This document shows positions 23,341 to 23,736 of a stretch of 23,736 nucleotides of DNA, in pieces. Both the position numbers and the translations under genes were made by a program. Under the pieces are notes generated by a model. That model searched no databases, was not told where the DNA came from, and worked only from the letters and a program-made list of their open reading frames with translations. This DNA comes from a bacterium (GTDB lineage: Bacteria > Bacteroidota > Ignavibacteria > Kapaibacteriales > UBA961), in assembly GCA_022844575.1 (NCBI GenBank), contig JALHLL010000026.1:1-23736 (forward strand). Reading direction: 5' to 3'. Every line of letters starts with the position of its first letter. Position 1 is the stretch's first letter.

Positions 23341-23736
23341 ATGGTATTCACTGACTCAGAGCATAAAGTGGAATCTTCTTTTTTTCATATTCTTCGTCGC
23401 AGTTTTTTTGTTTTGGCTATGGTTGCGTTTTCCATAACGTGGTTAACCATGCCTATCGAAAGTATGGCAAAAGCAAAGCCGAAAAAGGCGAGTGTAGCAA
23501 AAAAGAAGAAAGCCGTTTCCACATCGAAGGGTAAAAAGGGTGGTAAAAAGGCGAAGAGAACTTCGCGCCGAGGCAGAAAAGTGCCGCAAGAAAAAAATCC
23601 TCAGTTAACTACCGTATGGGATACCGTTTTTACACCCGGAATGAGGGTGAAAATCTATTCGTATGGGCGATATAATGTTCTGGCGCATGTGGTGGAAGTA
23701 AATAATGCCGACCCTACTTTACGTTTGGGTATTATT
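23341..23736 (+). CDS. Exported or anchored protein with Lys/Arg-rich linker (cut by right edge)
   Basis: 132 codons from ATG 23341 to the window edge; an in-frame TAA 15 nt upstream fixes the 5' limit. A short cytoplasmic start is followed by a hydrophobic signal or anchor (about 21-37, 'SFFVLAMVAFSITWL'). Residues about 43-84 then form a strongly basic linker (KAKPKKASVAKKKKAVSTS and KGKKGGKKAKRTSRRGRK). A folded domain begins at about 92 ('VWDTVFTPGMRVKIYSYGRY', then 'LAHVVEVNNADPTLRLGII'). The pattern of that domain start resembles phosphodiester glycosidase (NAGPA/DUF2233-like) proteins, but too little is visible to assert it. The basic linker might bind anionic surface polymers. Confidence 0.7.
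   Translation, partial: MVFTDSEHKVESSFFHILRRSFFVLAMVAFSITWLTMPIESMAKAKPKKASVAKKKKAVSTSKGKKGGKKAKRTSRRGRKVPQEKNPQLTTVWDTVFTPGMRVKIYSYGRYNVLAHVVEVNNADPTLRLGII

Overview
The window (about 40% G+C in its core) looks like the chromosome of a member of the Bacteroidota / Chlorobi / Ignavibacteria / Kapabacteria assemblage. The lineage is inferred from three things: protein families common there (DUF2279, DUF4175 with a Q/M/K-rich coiled coil, an RsuA-like protein with an N/G/R/Y-rich N-terminus), weak Shine-Dalgarno sites with several GTG starts, and a Bacteroidetes-type promoter box. A TAnnTTTG -7 box, mostly TATTTTTG, lies ahead of several transcription units. The copy ahead of tRNA-Phe also has a TTTTG -33 element at a 19-nt spacing.

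Left part (1-9480), cell envelope. A family 2 glycosyltransferase runs off the left edge. Divergent from it is a two-gene unit: an exported DUF2279 protein and a TIGR04282/DUF2064 glycosyltransferase. This unit meets a reverse-strand pair stop codon to stop codon: an 1156-residue DUF4175 membrane/coiled-coil protein and an exported TPR protein. Only 23 bp separates that pair from a divergent CpoB/YbgF-like TPR lipoprotein, followed by a small lipoprotein and a bidirectional terminator.

Middle part (9575-18392), mostly housekeeping. On the minus strand a GTG-started glycosyltransferase fused to a degenerate sugar-phosphotransferase module overlaps accA, and a repeat-bearing, apparently catalytically dead RsuA-family protein follows. 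On the plus strand, starting 19 bp away, is a compact operon: HAD phosphatase, cmk and ispH. Then come an MmcQ/YjbR protein, a hypothetical polytopic membrane protein and a VOC protein, followed by a 61-residue membrane ORF.

Right part. From about 18700 to 22450 the DNA is more A+T-rich and holds an accessory operon: a P-loop protein of AAA_28 type with an altered Walker A, a class I aminoacyl-tRNA-synthetase-like enzyme carrying an ASCH domain instead of an anticodon-binding domain, a frameshifted second ASCH gene, and a HAD phosphatase. It lies just downstream of the 3' end of tRNA-Phe(GAA). This cassette is the best candidate for an undescribed system: it reads as an RNA or nucleotide modification or conflict module, but its function is unknown. 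Beyond the tRNA, chromosomal genes resume with a PAP2 phosphatase and an exported protein with a Lys/Arg-rich linker cut by the right edge.
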